Source of the DNA: Dendronalium phyllosphericum CENA369 | GTDB lineage: Bacteria > Cyanobacteriota > Cyanobacteriia > Cyanobacteriales > Nostocaceae | Length of the DNA stretch: 64,000 bases | Assembly (NCBI RefSeq): GCF_016056275.1 | Contig: NZ_JAECZA010000289.1 | Location: forward strand, 89,984 to 153,983 | Direction: 5' to 3' | Part shown: positions 30,268-38,869 of the stretch, in pieces | Numbering within the stretch: position 1 is the stretch's first letter | Layout of the letters: every line of letters starts with the position of its first letter | Program-made: the position numbers and the translations under genes | The notes under the pieces: model-generated | Databases searched by the model: none | What the model saw: only the letters and a program-made list of their open reading frames with translations | Told to the model about the DNA's origin: nothing

Positions 30268-30282
30268 CTACTTGACAAGTAG
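30268..30282. promoter_or_regulatory. 15-bp palindrome upstream of nblA
   Basis: CTACTTG-A-CAAGTAG, 72-86 bp before the nblA start codon. It is placed like an operator and overlaps a possible -35 (TTGTCA on the minus strand). No NtcA consensus (GTA-N8-TAC) was found next to it. Confidence 0.35.
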
Positions 30283-30498
30283 ACTCTTTTAGACGTTTCC
30301 GAATAAAAGCACCTAACTAATTAAATTTATACAAGTAGTATTCAGAGATCGCATCTAGAAGATGATGGATTATGAGAGTGTCTCAAGGAGTAGGGAGCGG
30401 GGGAAGCCTGACAGGTGTAGGTTTTTTACAAAGATGTGAGTATTCAGTCTGTGAGTCAGAAAATAAAAGTAGAAAACCGGGGTGTGGATAAGACTCAA

Positions 30499-30919
30499 AT
30501 GCTAAAAAATGAGTATCTCAAACAGTGGACACGCATAGTATCAAAGAAGAAGCCACATCTGTCGATCCCCCAAGTGGTGGGGCTGGCGACATGAAGTTTT
30601 GGCATGGTAATGCCTAAATCAAGTAGCTTGAGTAAAGTATCGCAATTCATCGCCAGAGTGAATCAAGAAAAAGCCTCATCGGTACGTCACTTTGGTACGG
30701 CTTACGTCCTTCTACTGAATGCGTGTTAAATCTGATGGCTGGCAGTGGCATAATACCCGTTTGCTTGACTCACAACGTGCCGAGCGTTTGTGGTTAGCGA
30801 TCGCTCTTTCCACACTTTGGATGGTCATGCTTGGCGGCGAGGCTGAAAATCTATCCTCTCTCCCTCCAGTTCCCTGTGCCAAAACATGTACTATCAGGGT
30901 AAATTGTCAATATTACTGA
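30499..30919 (+). pseudogene. degenerate IS4-type transposase remnant
   Basis: Frame 1 from 30499 reads KKKPHLSIPQVVGLAT, an in-frame TGA, then SFGMVMPKSSSLSKVSQFIA and NQEKASSVR, the usual N-terminus of an IS4-family transposase. A second piece at 30719-30919 reads DGWQWHNTRLLDSQRAERLWLAIA and LWMVMLGGEAE, the C-terminal end. The catalytic middle is missing. So the gene has a nonsense codon, a frame change and a large internal deletion. No terminal repeats could be assigned. It lies where an exosortase gene might be expected, just before the exosortase-associated gene. Confidence 0.75.
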
Positions 30920-30975
30920 ACTCAGGGTGTTATTCTTTCAAGTAAAATTTTGCGTAAATATTGCAATTTTTACTA

Positions 30976-31716
30976 ATGATTTCCTTATCTAAGTTTCTCA
31001 AGGAAAAGCAATGGACTTATGTAGCAGTGCTTTTGTTATTGCTACTACTGTTGGTAATCGGAGGAGTTCCCGGATACTTAACAGGACGCTGGCAATGGAA
31101 GCAACCGCCGCCTGTAGTAAACCTTAAGGAATTGAAACAGATACGAAAAGCAGGATTAACGCTTTCTGGTTGGCAAACTGTTGAACAAACAGAACAATCA
31201 ATCGGCGAACATAAATGGTCGTTACAAATACTTAAGAAAGCAGATTCGCAAACCCAAGCAATACTGCTTTTGTTGCCACAAAACGGGCCGATGGATCAAC
31301 CAGAGGTAGAGTGGACTGAGGTTAACGGTTGGGGAAAGTCTCGCTGGGGACAATGGGATATAGCTCAATATCGTTCTGCTAAATTGACTATTAAATATCC
31401 GGCTGCGGGGTCAAATATTGAAGCTAGAGTTAAAGCTAGGTTTTTTCGCGTTTCCACACAACAGGAAACCTTTGCTGCTTTGCAATGGTATGCATTGCCA
31501 GATGGAGGAGATACATCACCAATACATTGGTTCTTAGCAGATCAAATAGCACAATGGCATAAGCGTCGCACTCCTTGGGTGGCTGTGAGTATTCTCATTC
31601 CGATTGAACCTTTAGGGCAAGTGGAAACAGCTTGGCCTTTAGCCCAGTCTCTTGGTGAAACTGTACAAGCTACATTAATGGCAGGTCCTTTAGCAAACAC
31701 TTCACAAGTGCCTTAA
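30976..31716 (+). CDS. cyanoexosortase-B-system-associated protein (EpsI-like)
   Basis: I use the ATG at 30976 (MISLSKFLKEKQW). One membrane helix (about residues 15-40, YVAVLLLLLLLLVIGGVPGY) is followed by a periplasmic domain with LSGWQTVEQTEQSIGEHKWSLQ and QWYALPDGGDTSPIHWF, which resembles the EpsI-like proteins that accompany cyanobacterial exosortase B. The two following genes, Wza- and Wzc-like, are the usual neighbours of that system. The exosortase itself is not in the window; the DNA just upstream holds a wrecked transposase. Family assignment is by recollection of typical members. Confidence 0.6.
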   Translation: MISLSKFLKEKQWTYVAVLLLLLLLLVIGGVPGYLTGRWQWKQPPPVVNLKELKQIRKAGLTLSGWQTVEQTEQSIGEHKWSLQILKKADSQTQAILLLLPQNGPMDQPEVEWTEVNGWGKSRWGQWDIAQYRSAKLTIKYPAAGSNIEARVKARFFRVSTQQETFAALQWYALPDGGDTSPIHWFLADQIAQWHKRRTPWVAVSILIPIEPLGQVETAWPLAQSLGETVQATLMAGPLANTSQVP

Positions 31717-31901
31717 AAATGTCGGAAATATCAAAAAATATCCTATATTCTCGCGATCGCAAATTTGCTCTATCAGTTGAAAGTTTACTTCATCTTAAGT
31801 GCAAAGTTAAAAGCGGCACAATAAAAATAGACATTCAAGATACTTCCAAAGTAGAATAACGATTCTGCGGGCCCAATTCTGAATTCAGCTTTACTGTACT
31901 A

Positions 31902-33299
31902 ATGTTGATAGTTTCCAGTTTTCATCTGCGTGTATTCAGCGCCCTGTGTTTTCTCAGTTTTCAGGTAGGTGTTTTCTTAACAGCTACTAGCCAAACTGTT
32001 GTTGCTCAAGCTTTACCATCTCCAGGATCGCCACAACAACCTGCTTCATTTCCGCCAAGTGCTTTCCCAGAGCAATCTCCAGGGCGAATACCTTCACCGC
32101 CAGCAAGTAACGAGGTTGTACCTTCAAATACCAATGAAGAATCTCCTCAATTCAATCGCTACCTTTTAGGGTCGGGAGATGTTATTAGTGTTGTATTTCA
32201 ACGCCCTACTGGTGCTTACCGTTTAGGTGCAGCAGATATTATCTCCGTCACAGTTCAACGCTTTCCAGATTTGAGTTTTCAATCTCAAATTAATCCAGAA
32301 GGTAACATTACTGCACCACTACTCGGTACAGTTTCGCTACAAGGTTTAACTTTGCAGGCAGCACAAGAAAAAATTCGCTTGTTGCTCAATCGTTATGTTA
32401 TCGATCCTGTAATAGTTTTATCTCTCACAGGGCAGCGCCCAGATTTGAGTTTTCAAGCCCAAATTAATCCAGAAGGCAATATTGTTGTGCCGCAAGTGGG
32501 AACAGTATCTATAAAAGGCTTGAGTTTGGAAGAAGCACAAGAAAAAATTCGCTTGAGTTTAAGTAGCGTCATGGTCGAGCCGATGTTATCGGTATCGCTG
32601 GTGTCGCCACGACCAGTTCAAGTGACGATTACTGGAGAAGTATCTCGACCAGGAATTTATCCTGTTGCCTCGACAACACCCCGCGTTGCTGATGCTTTAT
32701 TTTCAGCTGGTGGTTCTACAATGTCCGCAGATTTGCGGCAAGTACAAGTGCGGCGGAAGTTGCTGGACGGTTCTGTAATTTCACAAAATCTTGACCTATA
32801 TACAGCATTGCAAAATGGCAATTCGCAGCCTAATTTACGCCTGCAAGACGGCGATGCAATAGTTGTACCGCGTCGGGAAGTCGGTACTGACGACAATTAT
32901 GACCGAAATCTAGTAGCGCGTTCGTCCTTGGCAATACCACAGATTAAAGTCCGAGTTTTAAATTATGCTGCGGGCGGAATTATTGTGCAAGCGTTGCCAA
33001 ATGGTAGTACTTTCGTAGATGCTTTAGGAGGAATTAATTTAGATGCTGCCAACCTCCGGAATATTTCTCTAGTTCGCTTCGATCCCGAACGAGGTCGAGC
33101 CGTTACTCAGAAACTAGATGCCAAAAAAGCTCTTTCAGGTGATGCGACTCAAAACATAGCACTCCAAGATAATGATGTTATTGTTGTTGGTCGAAACCTG
33201 ATTACTAGAATTACTAATCTCTTAGGTACTATTACTCGGCCTTTCTTCGATGTCGAAAGCTTTATCAACTTCTTTGACTACTTTGGTGGAAAGAGGTAG
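31902..33299 (+). CDS. polysaccharide biosynthesis/export protein (Wza-like, SLBB)
   Basis: 465 aa. Signal peptide (about 1-35, ending VVAQA). A Pro/Ser-rich spacer leads to the Poly_export domain, which is present twice: FQSQINPEGNITAPLLGTVS and FQAQINPEGNIVVPQVGTVS are the same segment about 60 residues apart. Then two SLBB domains: VTITGEVSRPGIYPV and LQDGDAIVVPRREVG in the first, NIALQDNDVIVVGRN in the second. Wza-type proteins form the periplasmic/outer-membrane channel for capsule or exopolysaccharide. Followed 117 bp later by its Wzc-like partner. Confidence 0.88.
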   Translation: MLIVSSFHLRVFSALCFLSFQVGVFLTATSQTVVAQALPSPGSPQQPASFPPSAFPEQSPGRIPSPPASNEVVPSNTNEESPQFNRYLLGSGDVISVVFQRPTGAYRLGAADIISVTVQRFPDLSFQSQINPEGNITAPLLGTVSLQGLTLQAAQEKIRLLLNRYVIDPVIVLSLTGQRPDLSFQAQINPEGNIVVPQVGTVSIKGLSLEEAQEKIRLSLSSVMVEPMLSVSLVSPRPVQVTITGEVSRPGIYPVASTTPRVADALFSAGGSTMSADLRQVQVRRKLLDGSVISQNLDLYTALQNGNSQPNLRLQDGDAIVVPRREVGTDDNYDRNLVARSSLAIPQIKVRVLNYAAGGIIVQALPNGSTFVDALGGINLDAANLRNISLVRFDPERGRAVTQKLDAKKALSGDATQNIALQDNDVIVVGRNLITRITNLLGTITRPFFDVESFINFFDYFGGKR

Positions 33300-33354
33300 G
33301 AAAGACAACAGAGCAGGGAAAGATAAAGAAGTAGAGGAGGCAGGAGAAGAATAA

Positions 33355-33394
33355 TAACAACTGACAACTAACAACTAACAACTGACAACTAACT
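33355..33394 (+). repeat. heptameric tandem repeat (ACAACTA/ACAACTG)
   Basis: Five to six copies of the 7-mer AACTGAC/AACTAAC in the 117 bp between the Wza-like and Wzc-like genes; STRR-type repeat. Confidence 0.7.
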
Positions 33395-33416
33395 ATTATT
33401 TATATGTGCTTCTGCC

Positions 33417-35597
33417 ATGACCCCACCAATTGTTAAGCGCTATCTTATTGCTTTTGAAAAGTATAAATGGATTGGATTAGCCAGTTTTGCTTTAGTTGTA
33501 GCAGGGTCAACGGTGGTGGCCATACAGCCAGAACCACCGGCTAGCTATGTAGCTGATGGCGCACTTACCTACAATCGTCCACCAGTTTCTTTTTCGGCAA
33601 CAGGTACTGAAATTCAGCAACAAGGCCAAGAATTAGGCGAACAAGTTTTGCTATCAGACCAGATTATCGAAACTGTGGCAGCAAAGGTCAATGTTAAGCC
33701 GAAAACTATTGGTACGAATGTTGCTCTGAAATTGCCAGAAAAAGCCAAACCGGGAGAAACAGCATCTACAATTATTGACCTGAAATATAAAGATACCGAC
33801 CCCAAGCGTGCCCAACAGGTATTGCAGGAATTAATGCAAACCATGATTCAACTGAGTGGTGAGATTAATACAGGGCGACTAAGAGCAATTATTCAAAAAA
33901 TTAATGAACGCTTGCCGCAGGTGAAGTCAGAACTACAAGCAGCGGAGAAGAAGCTAGAACAGTACGATCGCATCCAGCGACCAGCTATATTAGCAGCTGA
34001 GAATGGTAGTTTGCTAAATGCAGTTACTCTCAGCCAAGGTCAGCAACGGCAAATTCAATTCACTATTTCTGGGATTGATGCCCAAATTCGCAGTTTGCAA
34101 GATAAATTAGGTTTAAATGTCAGCCAAGCTTATGTTTCTTCTGCTTTAAGTGCCGATCCGATTTTGATTCAATTGCGCGGGCAAATTTACCAAACAGAAT
34201 CACAAATTGCTTTGCTGCGTAAAGATTTGCGACCAGAACACCCAACGATGATTCAATTGCAGCGTCAAAAACAAGCGACTGAGGAATTACTCCAACAACG
34301 AGCAGCTGAGGTAATCGGGGGTGGCGGGACGGCAGCGCCTCTAGCTGGAAGTGTTACAGGTATCCGCGCTCAAAGCAATTTAGATCCCGCAAGGCAGCAG
34401 TTAGCAAACCAGATGGTAGCTTTGCAAACTCAGCGAGAGACGTTGCAACAACAATTAACCGAGCAAATTCGTGATGAAGCCAGGTTGCGGTTCGAGTATT
34501 CTCAGATACCAAATAAGCAATTAGAGCGATCGCGTTTAGAACAAGAAGTAGGGCTGAAAAAAACAGTCTACGACCAAATGCAGGCAAAGCTTACCGATGC
34601 TCAAACAGCAGAAGCAGAAACCGTCAGTAGTCTCAGTGTTGCTAGAATTCCTACTGTGATGATGGACCCCAAAAAACCTAAGAGCGTACCTGTCACTTTA
34701 GGGGTTGGTGGTTTCTTAGGATTAATAGTTGGTGGTGGTGTGGTCTTTTTGTTGGGGTCGCTGGAAGGTACTTTCAAAACTCAGGAAGATATTCGCGACA
34801 GTCTCAAGCAGCGGGAAGTTGTGCTGTTGGGAGAAATACCTTTAATGCCAGTGGACGATCTGGATAAAGATGCGATCCCAGTGGTATTTTCCCCGGATTC
34901 TCTCTATTTAGAGTTTTATGAAAAATTCCGCAGTAATTTGCGCCGGATTGGTGGTAATAAATTGAAGGTTTTATTGATTAGTAGCACTAGCAGCCAAGAA
35001 GGTAAGACAACGAGTGCTTACAACTTGGGCGTAGCTTGCGCGCGTGCTGGCAAAAGAACTTTAATTATTGAAACAGATTTGCGATCGCCTTCTCGCTCTG
35101 CTTCTTTAAGGGTTACTCCTGACCCCGAAGCTACTATCGAACCCCTGCGCTATTACGCTAGGTTGAGCGAATGTATCCGCTTAGTTCCGGATGTCGAAAA
35201 TTTATACATTATTCCCAGTCCCGGCCCCGTGCGTCAATCTGCTGCTATTTTAGAATCTAGCGAAATGCGACGGCTGATGGAAGATGTGCGAGAACGTTAT
35301 GATTTGGTTTTATTAGATACTAGTCCCTTGAGCTTATCTAACGATCCTTTATTAATTCAACCTTACAGCGACGGCATTGTATTAGTAGCGCGACCGAATT
35401 ATACCCAAGAAAATATGTTAGGTGAAGCGATCGATCAATTAGTTGAATCGGAATTAGGGCTGTTAGGAGTTATTATTAATGGTGCTGATATTATTGTTGC
35501 TGCGCCTCCGTCTGTGGAACCCGCTGCAAATTCATCTCAACCAAAACCGGAAATTGAAGACGCAGAAGAAGTTTCAGTTAGTGCCAGCAATAACTAA
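33417..35597 (+). CDS. Wzz/Wzc-like polysaccharide chain-length protein with BY-kinase domain
   Basis: 726 aa inner-membrane protein. Wzz domain with a first helix (about 18-36), long periplasmic coiled coils (about 150-420, with the GNVR-type segment RFEYSQIPNKQLERSRLEQEV), a second helix (about 425-450, SVPVTLGVGGFLGLIVGGGV) and a cytoplasmic ATPase: Walker A SQEGKTTSAYNLG, A' LIIETDLRSP, Walker B YDLVLLDTSPL. The tail (SSQPKPEIEDAEE) lacks the tyrosine cluster that BY-kinases autophosphorylate, so regulation may differ. It acts with the Wza-like protein in exopolysaccharide assembly. Confidence 0.88.
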   Translation: MTPPIVKRYLIAFEKYKWIGLASFALVVAGSTVVAIQPEPPASYVADGALTYNRPPVSFSATGTEIQQQGQELGEQVLLSDQIIETVAAKVNVKPKTIGTNVALKLPEKAKPGETASTIIDLKYKDTDPKRAQQVLQELMQTMIQLSGEINTGRLRAIIQKINERLPQVKSELQAAEKKLEQYDRIQRPAILAAENGSLLNAVTLSQGQQRQIQFTISGIDAQIRSLQDKLGLNVSQAYVSSALSADPILIQLRGQIYQTESQIALLRKDLRPEHPTMIQLQRQKQATEELLQQRAAEVIGGGGTAAPLAGSVTGIRAQSNLDPARQQLANQMVALQTQRETLQQQLTEQIRDEARLRFEYSQIPNKQLERSRLEQEVGLKKTVYDQMQAKLTDAQTAEAETVSSLSVARIPTVMMDPKKPKSVPVTLGVGGFLGLIVGGGVVFLLGSLEGTFKTQEDIRDSLKQREVVLLGEIPLMPVDDLDKDAIPVVFSPDSLYLEFYEKFRSNLRRIGGNKLKVLLISSTSSQEGKTTSAYNLGVACARAGKRTLIIETDLRSPSRSASLRVTPDPEATIEPLRYYARLSECIRLVPDVENLYIIPSPGPVRQSAAILESSEMRRLMEDVRERYDLVLLDTSPLSLSNDPLLIQPYSDGIVLVARPNYTQENMLGEAIDQLVESELGLLGVIINGADIIVAAPPSVEPAANSSQPKPEIEDAEEVSVSASNN

Positions 35598-35756
35598 GAA
35601 TCATCAGAGTAGTTTGGTTCGATGAAAGCGATCGCTTTTCTCAGTCTACCCTAGCAGTTAGACAGGTAATTAGGCTGACTCACATCTTGCATCTAGAAAT
35701 AGAGATGTCAAATCCACAACTACGTGCAAGGTGAGTAAGGCGTTCAATGTTAAATA

Positions 35757-35933
35757 AAAGGGAGTAGGGAGTAGGGAAACTAAGCCGCCCCCTTCGGGGC
35801 GGGGTTTCAACCTATCTTGTGCAATACAAGGATTTTTCGCGCCACTTGCGGGCGAGGCTTTAACCTTTTTCGGGGCTAATTTCTTCCCCTACTCCCTACT
35901 CCCTACTCCCCACTCCCGCCCCGAAGGGGGGTA
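35757..35933. repeat. inverted GGGAGTA heptamer pair around a GC hairpin
   Basis: GGGAGTAGGGAGTAGGGAA at 35760-35778 and the opposite-sense tract TACTCCCTACTCCCTACTCC at about 35889-35914 enclose about 110 bp. Just inside and outside lie CCGCCCC-TTC-GGGGCGG (35785-35802) and GCCCCGAAGGGGGG (about 35918-35931), plus TTGTGCAATACAA. The whole may fold into one long hairpin after the Wzc-like gene. Confidence 0.65.
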
Positions 35934-35975
35934 AAAAATCGCGGCTCAAAATTTAGTAACGGTGATATAGTTACT

Positions 35976-36128
35976 CTAATCGGTTCTGATGGGGAGCAGC
36001 CATCGGACGCAAGGGGGAAAGTTCGGTGCAAATCCGGCGCTGTCCCGCAACTGTAAACCTAAAATAGGTGAGTCAGGATGCCCGCCGGTTAGAATCAATT
36101 GGTTTACATAAATCTGCGAGGTACAGAT
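35976..36128 (+). promoter_or_regulatory. cobalamin riboswitch upstream of cbiM
   Basis: Aptamer 35976-36092, closed by CTAATCGG and CCGGTTAG. Conserved elements in order: GGTTCTGATGGGGAGCAGCC, AAGGGGGAAAGTTCGGTG, AATCCGGCGCTGTCCCGC, AACTGTAA, GAGTCAGGATGCCCGCCG. The expression platform is a short hairpin, ATCTG-CGAGGTA-CAGAT (36112-36128), that hides the GAGG ribosome site directly before the cbiM ATG at 36130. Control is therefore likely at translation start: B12 would close the ribosome site of a cobalt transporter. Confidence 0.95.
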
Positions 36129-36129
36129 T

Positions 36130-36906
36130 ATGAAAAGAAAACAGGCTTTAGTAAGTCTAACCCTAATGGGAGTTATCAGTTTTTATCTGGTAGTTGGTTT
36201 ACCCAAACCCGCCTACGCCATGCACATTATGGAAGGTTTTTTACCAGTGCAATGGGCAATTTTTTGGTGGGTTGTGGCATTACCGTTTTTTCTATTAGGA
36301 TTGCGTAGTCTCAATCGCATTACCCAAACTAACCCACAACTAAAACTACTACTAGGCTTGGCTGGTGCTTTCACTTTCGTGCTGTCAGCGTTGAAAATCC
36401 CTTCCGTCACAGGTAGCTGTTCTCATCCTACGGGGACGGGGTTAGGTGCGGTGCTGTTTGGCCCCCTTACTATGTCGGTTTTGGGTGGTTTAGTATTGTT
36501 GTTTCAAGCTTTGTTACTGGCGCACGGTGGCTTGACGACATTGGGTGCAAATGCTTTTTCGATGGCGATCGCCGGGCCATTTGCAGCTTACTGGATATAT
36601 AATTTGACAATCAAGTTGGGTGGTAAACAAAAAATCGCCATATTTCTAGCAGCAGCGATCGCTGATTTACTCACCTACGTTATCACTTCTATCCAACTGG
36701 CCCTAGCTTTTCCTGCACCTGTTGGTGGGTTTATCGCTTCATTTACCAAGTTCGCCGGAATTTTTGCCATAACTCAAGTCCCTCTAGCAATTAGTGAAGG
36801 ATTGCTAACTGTATTGGTGTGGAACTGGCTGCAATCTTATAATCCGCAAGAATTAGAATTGCTGAAATTAATCAAACGGGAACCCCAAGGAAATGAATCA
36901 GTCTAA
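36130..36906 (+). CDS. cbiM: cobalt ECF transporter S component CbiM
   Basis: 258 aa. The precursor has a signal sequence (about 1-30) ending PAYA, directly followed by MHIMEGFLP. In CbiM/NikM the free Met-His N-terminus binds the metal, so cleavage after AYA would create that site. Then come six to seven membrane helices with the conserved [13 protein letters not shown] and [24 protein letters not shown] segments. Under a cobalamin riboswitch and first gene of cbiMNQO. Overlaps cbiN by 14 bp. Confidence 0.95.
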   Translation: MKRKQALVSLTLMGVISFYLVVGLPKPAYAMHIMEGFLPVQWAIFWWVVALPFFLLGLRSLNRITQTNPQLKLLLGLAGAFTFVLSALKIPSVTGSCSHPTGTGLGAVLFGPLTMSVLGGLVLLFQALLLAHGGLTTLGANAFSMAIAGPFAAYWIYNLTIKLGGKQKIAIFLAAAIADLLTYVITSIQLALAFPAPVGGFIASFTKFAGIFAITQVPLAISEGLLTVLVWNWLQSYNPQELELLKLIKREPQGNESV

Positions 36907-37195
36907 AAAAGGGTTAAGTAACTGGCTGTTGGTAGTAGCTGTATTAGCTTTAGCAGTTGCACCGTTAATATTTGTACGTGGTGGAGAATTTGCTGGTTCT
37001 GATGACAAAGCCGAAAAAGCAATTACTGAAATACAACCTGGATATAAACCCTGGTTTAAATCGTTTTTTGAACCTGCTAGTGGAGAAATAGAAAGTTTAT
37101 TATTTGCTTCGCAAGCGGCTTTGGGTGCTGGAGTCGTTGGTTATGCAATTGGGTTATATAAAGGACGTTCCCAACAACAAAAACGTGAAGAATGA
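36893..37195 (+). CDS. cbiN: cobalt ECF transporter accessory subunit CbiN
   Basis: 100 aa with two membrane helices (about 9-27 and 68-88) around a periplasmic loop, [22 protein letters not shown] and [20 protein letters not shown], typical of CbiN. It helps CbiM load Co2+. Overlaps cbiM by 14 bp and cbiQ by 4 bp (ATGA), so translation is coupled. Confidence 0.94.
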   Translation: MNQSKKGLSNWLLVVAVLALAVAPLIFVRGGEFAGSDDKAEKAITEIQPGYKPWFKSFFEPASGEIESLLFASQAALGAGVVGYAIGLYKGRSQQQKREE

Positions 37196-38004
37196 GCCTG
37201 CAAATAGATACGTTAGCTTACACTAATCGACTGCGAAGATTGCCACCAGAACATAAACTGATTTTTGCATTTACTACTCTTGCTATTTCCCTTGCAACCC
37301 ATCCGCTAGTGCAAATTTTGATAACGCTTTGGATGAGTACTTGGACAGTTGTTTATGCCAGAATTCCGGCTGGGGTTTATTTTCGATTGTTAATGTTCAC
37401 CATAGTTTTTTGTTTGACAAGTTTACCAGCCCTAATGGTGAATGGAGTTACCATTACTGATTTACAAAGCGTCAAATTAGATTCGTGGTATGGACTAACT
37501 CTCGGACACTTCTATATTTATATCAGTCATAATGGCAGTATCCAAGCATTGGGAATTTTAACTAGAGCATTAGCTTCTGTTTCTTGCTTATATTTTCTCA
37601 TGTTAACTGTCCCTTTCACAGAGATATTACAAACTCTACGTTACTTACGATTTCCAGTGCTGTTAACCGATTTATTGTTACTAATGTATCGGTTTATTTT
37701 CATTCTGCTGAACACAGCCAATGAATTGTGGACAGCACAAAATTCCCGTGGTGGCTACCGCACTCTTGCTATTAGCATGAAAAGTTTAGCAATACTCATC
37801 GGACAACTATTACAGCGAACCTTACAACGATATAATCAGTTCTCTCTCGGACTAGAAGCACGGGGTTTTGTGAGTGAATTTCGAGTTTGGCATCCCCGTC
37901 GCTATCGTCCTCAATTACGATATATCATCGAAGCCATTTTCGGCTGTGTAGTATTAATAGTATTGGACTTTTGGCGAAATGCAGGAATATTTACTCGAAT
38001 TTGA
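37192..38004 (+). CDS. cbiQ: cobalt ECF transporter transmembrane subunit CbiQ
   Basis: 270 aa energy-coupling T subunit. About five hydrophobic helices and the two coupling-helix motifs, here ELWTAQNSRGGY and SLGLEARGF, that dock on the ATPase. N-terminus TNRLRRLPPEHKLIFAFTTL is usual. Starts within the last codons of cbiN (4-bp overlap) and overlaps cbiO by 26 bp. Confidence 0.93.
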   Translation: MSLQIDTLAYTNRLRRLPPEHKLIFAFTTLAISLATHPLVQILITLWMSTWTVVYARIPAGVYFRLLMFTIVFCLTSLPALMVNGVTITDLQSVKLDSWYGLTLGHFYIYISHNGSIQALGILTRALASVSCLYFLMLTVPFTEILQTLRYLRFPVLLTDLLLLMYRFIFILLNTANELWTAQNSRGGYRTLAISMKSLAILIGQLLQRTLQRYNQFSLGLEARGFVSEFRVWHPRRYRPQLRYIIEAIFGCVVLIVLDFWRNAGIFTRI

Positions 38005-38800
38005 GCAGATATATTACACTTATTCAGGCGCACAACAATCAGCTTTGAATGGTCTAACATTGAAGATTCCATCAGGTAAAAGGTGTGCGTTAATTGGTCA
38101 GAATGGTTGTGGTAAAACAACACTATTCTTACTAGCTAATGGTCTATATAAACCTGATTATGGCATTGTCCGGTGGCGTGGTGAACCGTTAAATTATAAC
38201 CGAAATTCTCTTGGTAAATTACGGCAGAAGGTCGGGTTAGTATTTCAAGATCCAGAACAACAATTAGTAGCTTCTACTGTTGAAGAAGATATATCTTACG
38301 GTTTGTGTAATTTAGGTTTACCAATACCCAAAATTAAAGACCGAGTAGAGCAAGCATTAGTTGAATTTGAACTAACTACTTTAGCAGAAAGACCAGTACA
38401 TCATCTGAGTTTAGGGCAAAAAAAGCGAGTTTCCATAGCAGATGTGATGGTACTACAACCAGAACTGTTGGTGCTGGATGAGCCTACTGCCTATTTAGAT
38501 GTAAAACATACTCGTAATTTAATAGCAACTCTGAAAAAAATTCATCAAAATGGAACTACTTTAGTAATGGCAACTCATGATTTAGATTTAGTCTATCAGT
38601 GGGCAGATTGGGTTTTTGTTATGGATAAAGGACGATTGATGCTAGAAGGTAAACCTCAAGATGTATTTAGCCAGCGAACACTTTTAGAAGAATTAGAGTT
38701 AGGCATACCAATGATATATAAGATGTTAGTTGATGGATTATCTGGTGAGTCAGGAGTAGTTAGAGAACGAGTGCAACAACGAATATTAGAATTATTTTAG
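37979..38800 (+). CDS. cbiO: cobalt ECF transporter ATPase CbiO
   Basis: 273 aa ABC ATPase. Walker A GQNGCGKTTLF, Q-loop VFQDPEQQLVAST, signature LSLGQKKRVSIA, Walker B LLVLDEPTAYLD, H-loop MATHDLD. The Q-loop sequence is that of ECF ATPases. Drives CbiMNQ. Ends 70 bp from the convergent btuD-like gene, with no obvious terminator in between. Confidence 0.95.
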   Translation: MQEYLLEFEQIYYTYSGAQQSALNGLTLKIPSGKRCALIGQNGCGKTTLFLLANGLYKPDYGIVRWRGEPLNYNRNSLGKLRQKVGLVFQDPEQQLVASTVEEDISYGLCNLGLPIPKIKDRVEQALVEFELTTLAERPVHHLSLGQKKRVSIADVMVLQPELLVLDEPTAYLDVKHTRNLIATLKKIHQNGTTLVMATHDLDLVYQWADWVFVMDKGRLMLEGKPQDVFSQRTLLEELELGIPMIYKMLVDGLSGESGVVRERVQQRILELF

Positions 38801-38869
38801 GATTTGTCTAATTCTACAGTTAGAGAGAACTACAATTCATGCTGAATTCTAACGAATGACATATATATT

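Noticed and set aside
36099-36308. 69-codon frame starting in the cbiM leader
   Set aside because: It overlaps cbiM in another frame; the riboswitch hairpin and ribosome site point to the ATG at 36130.
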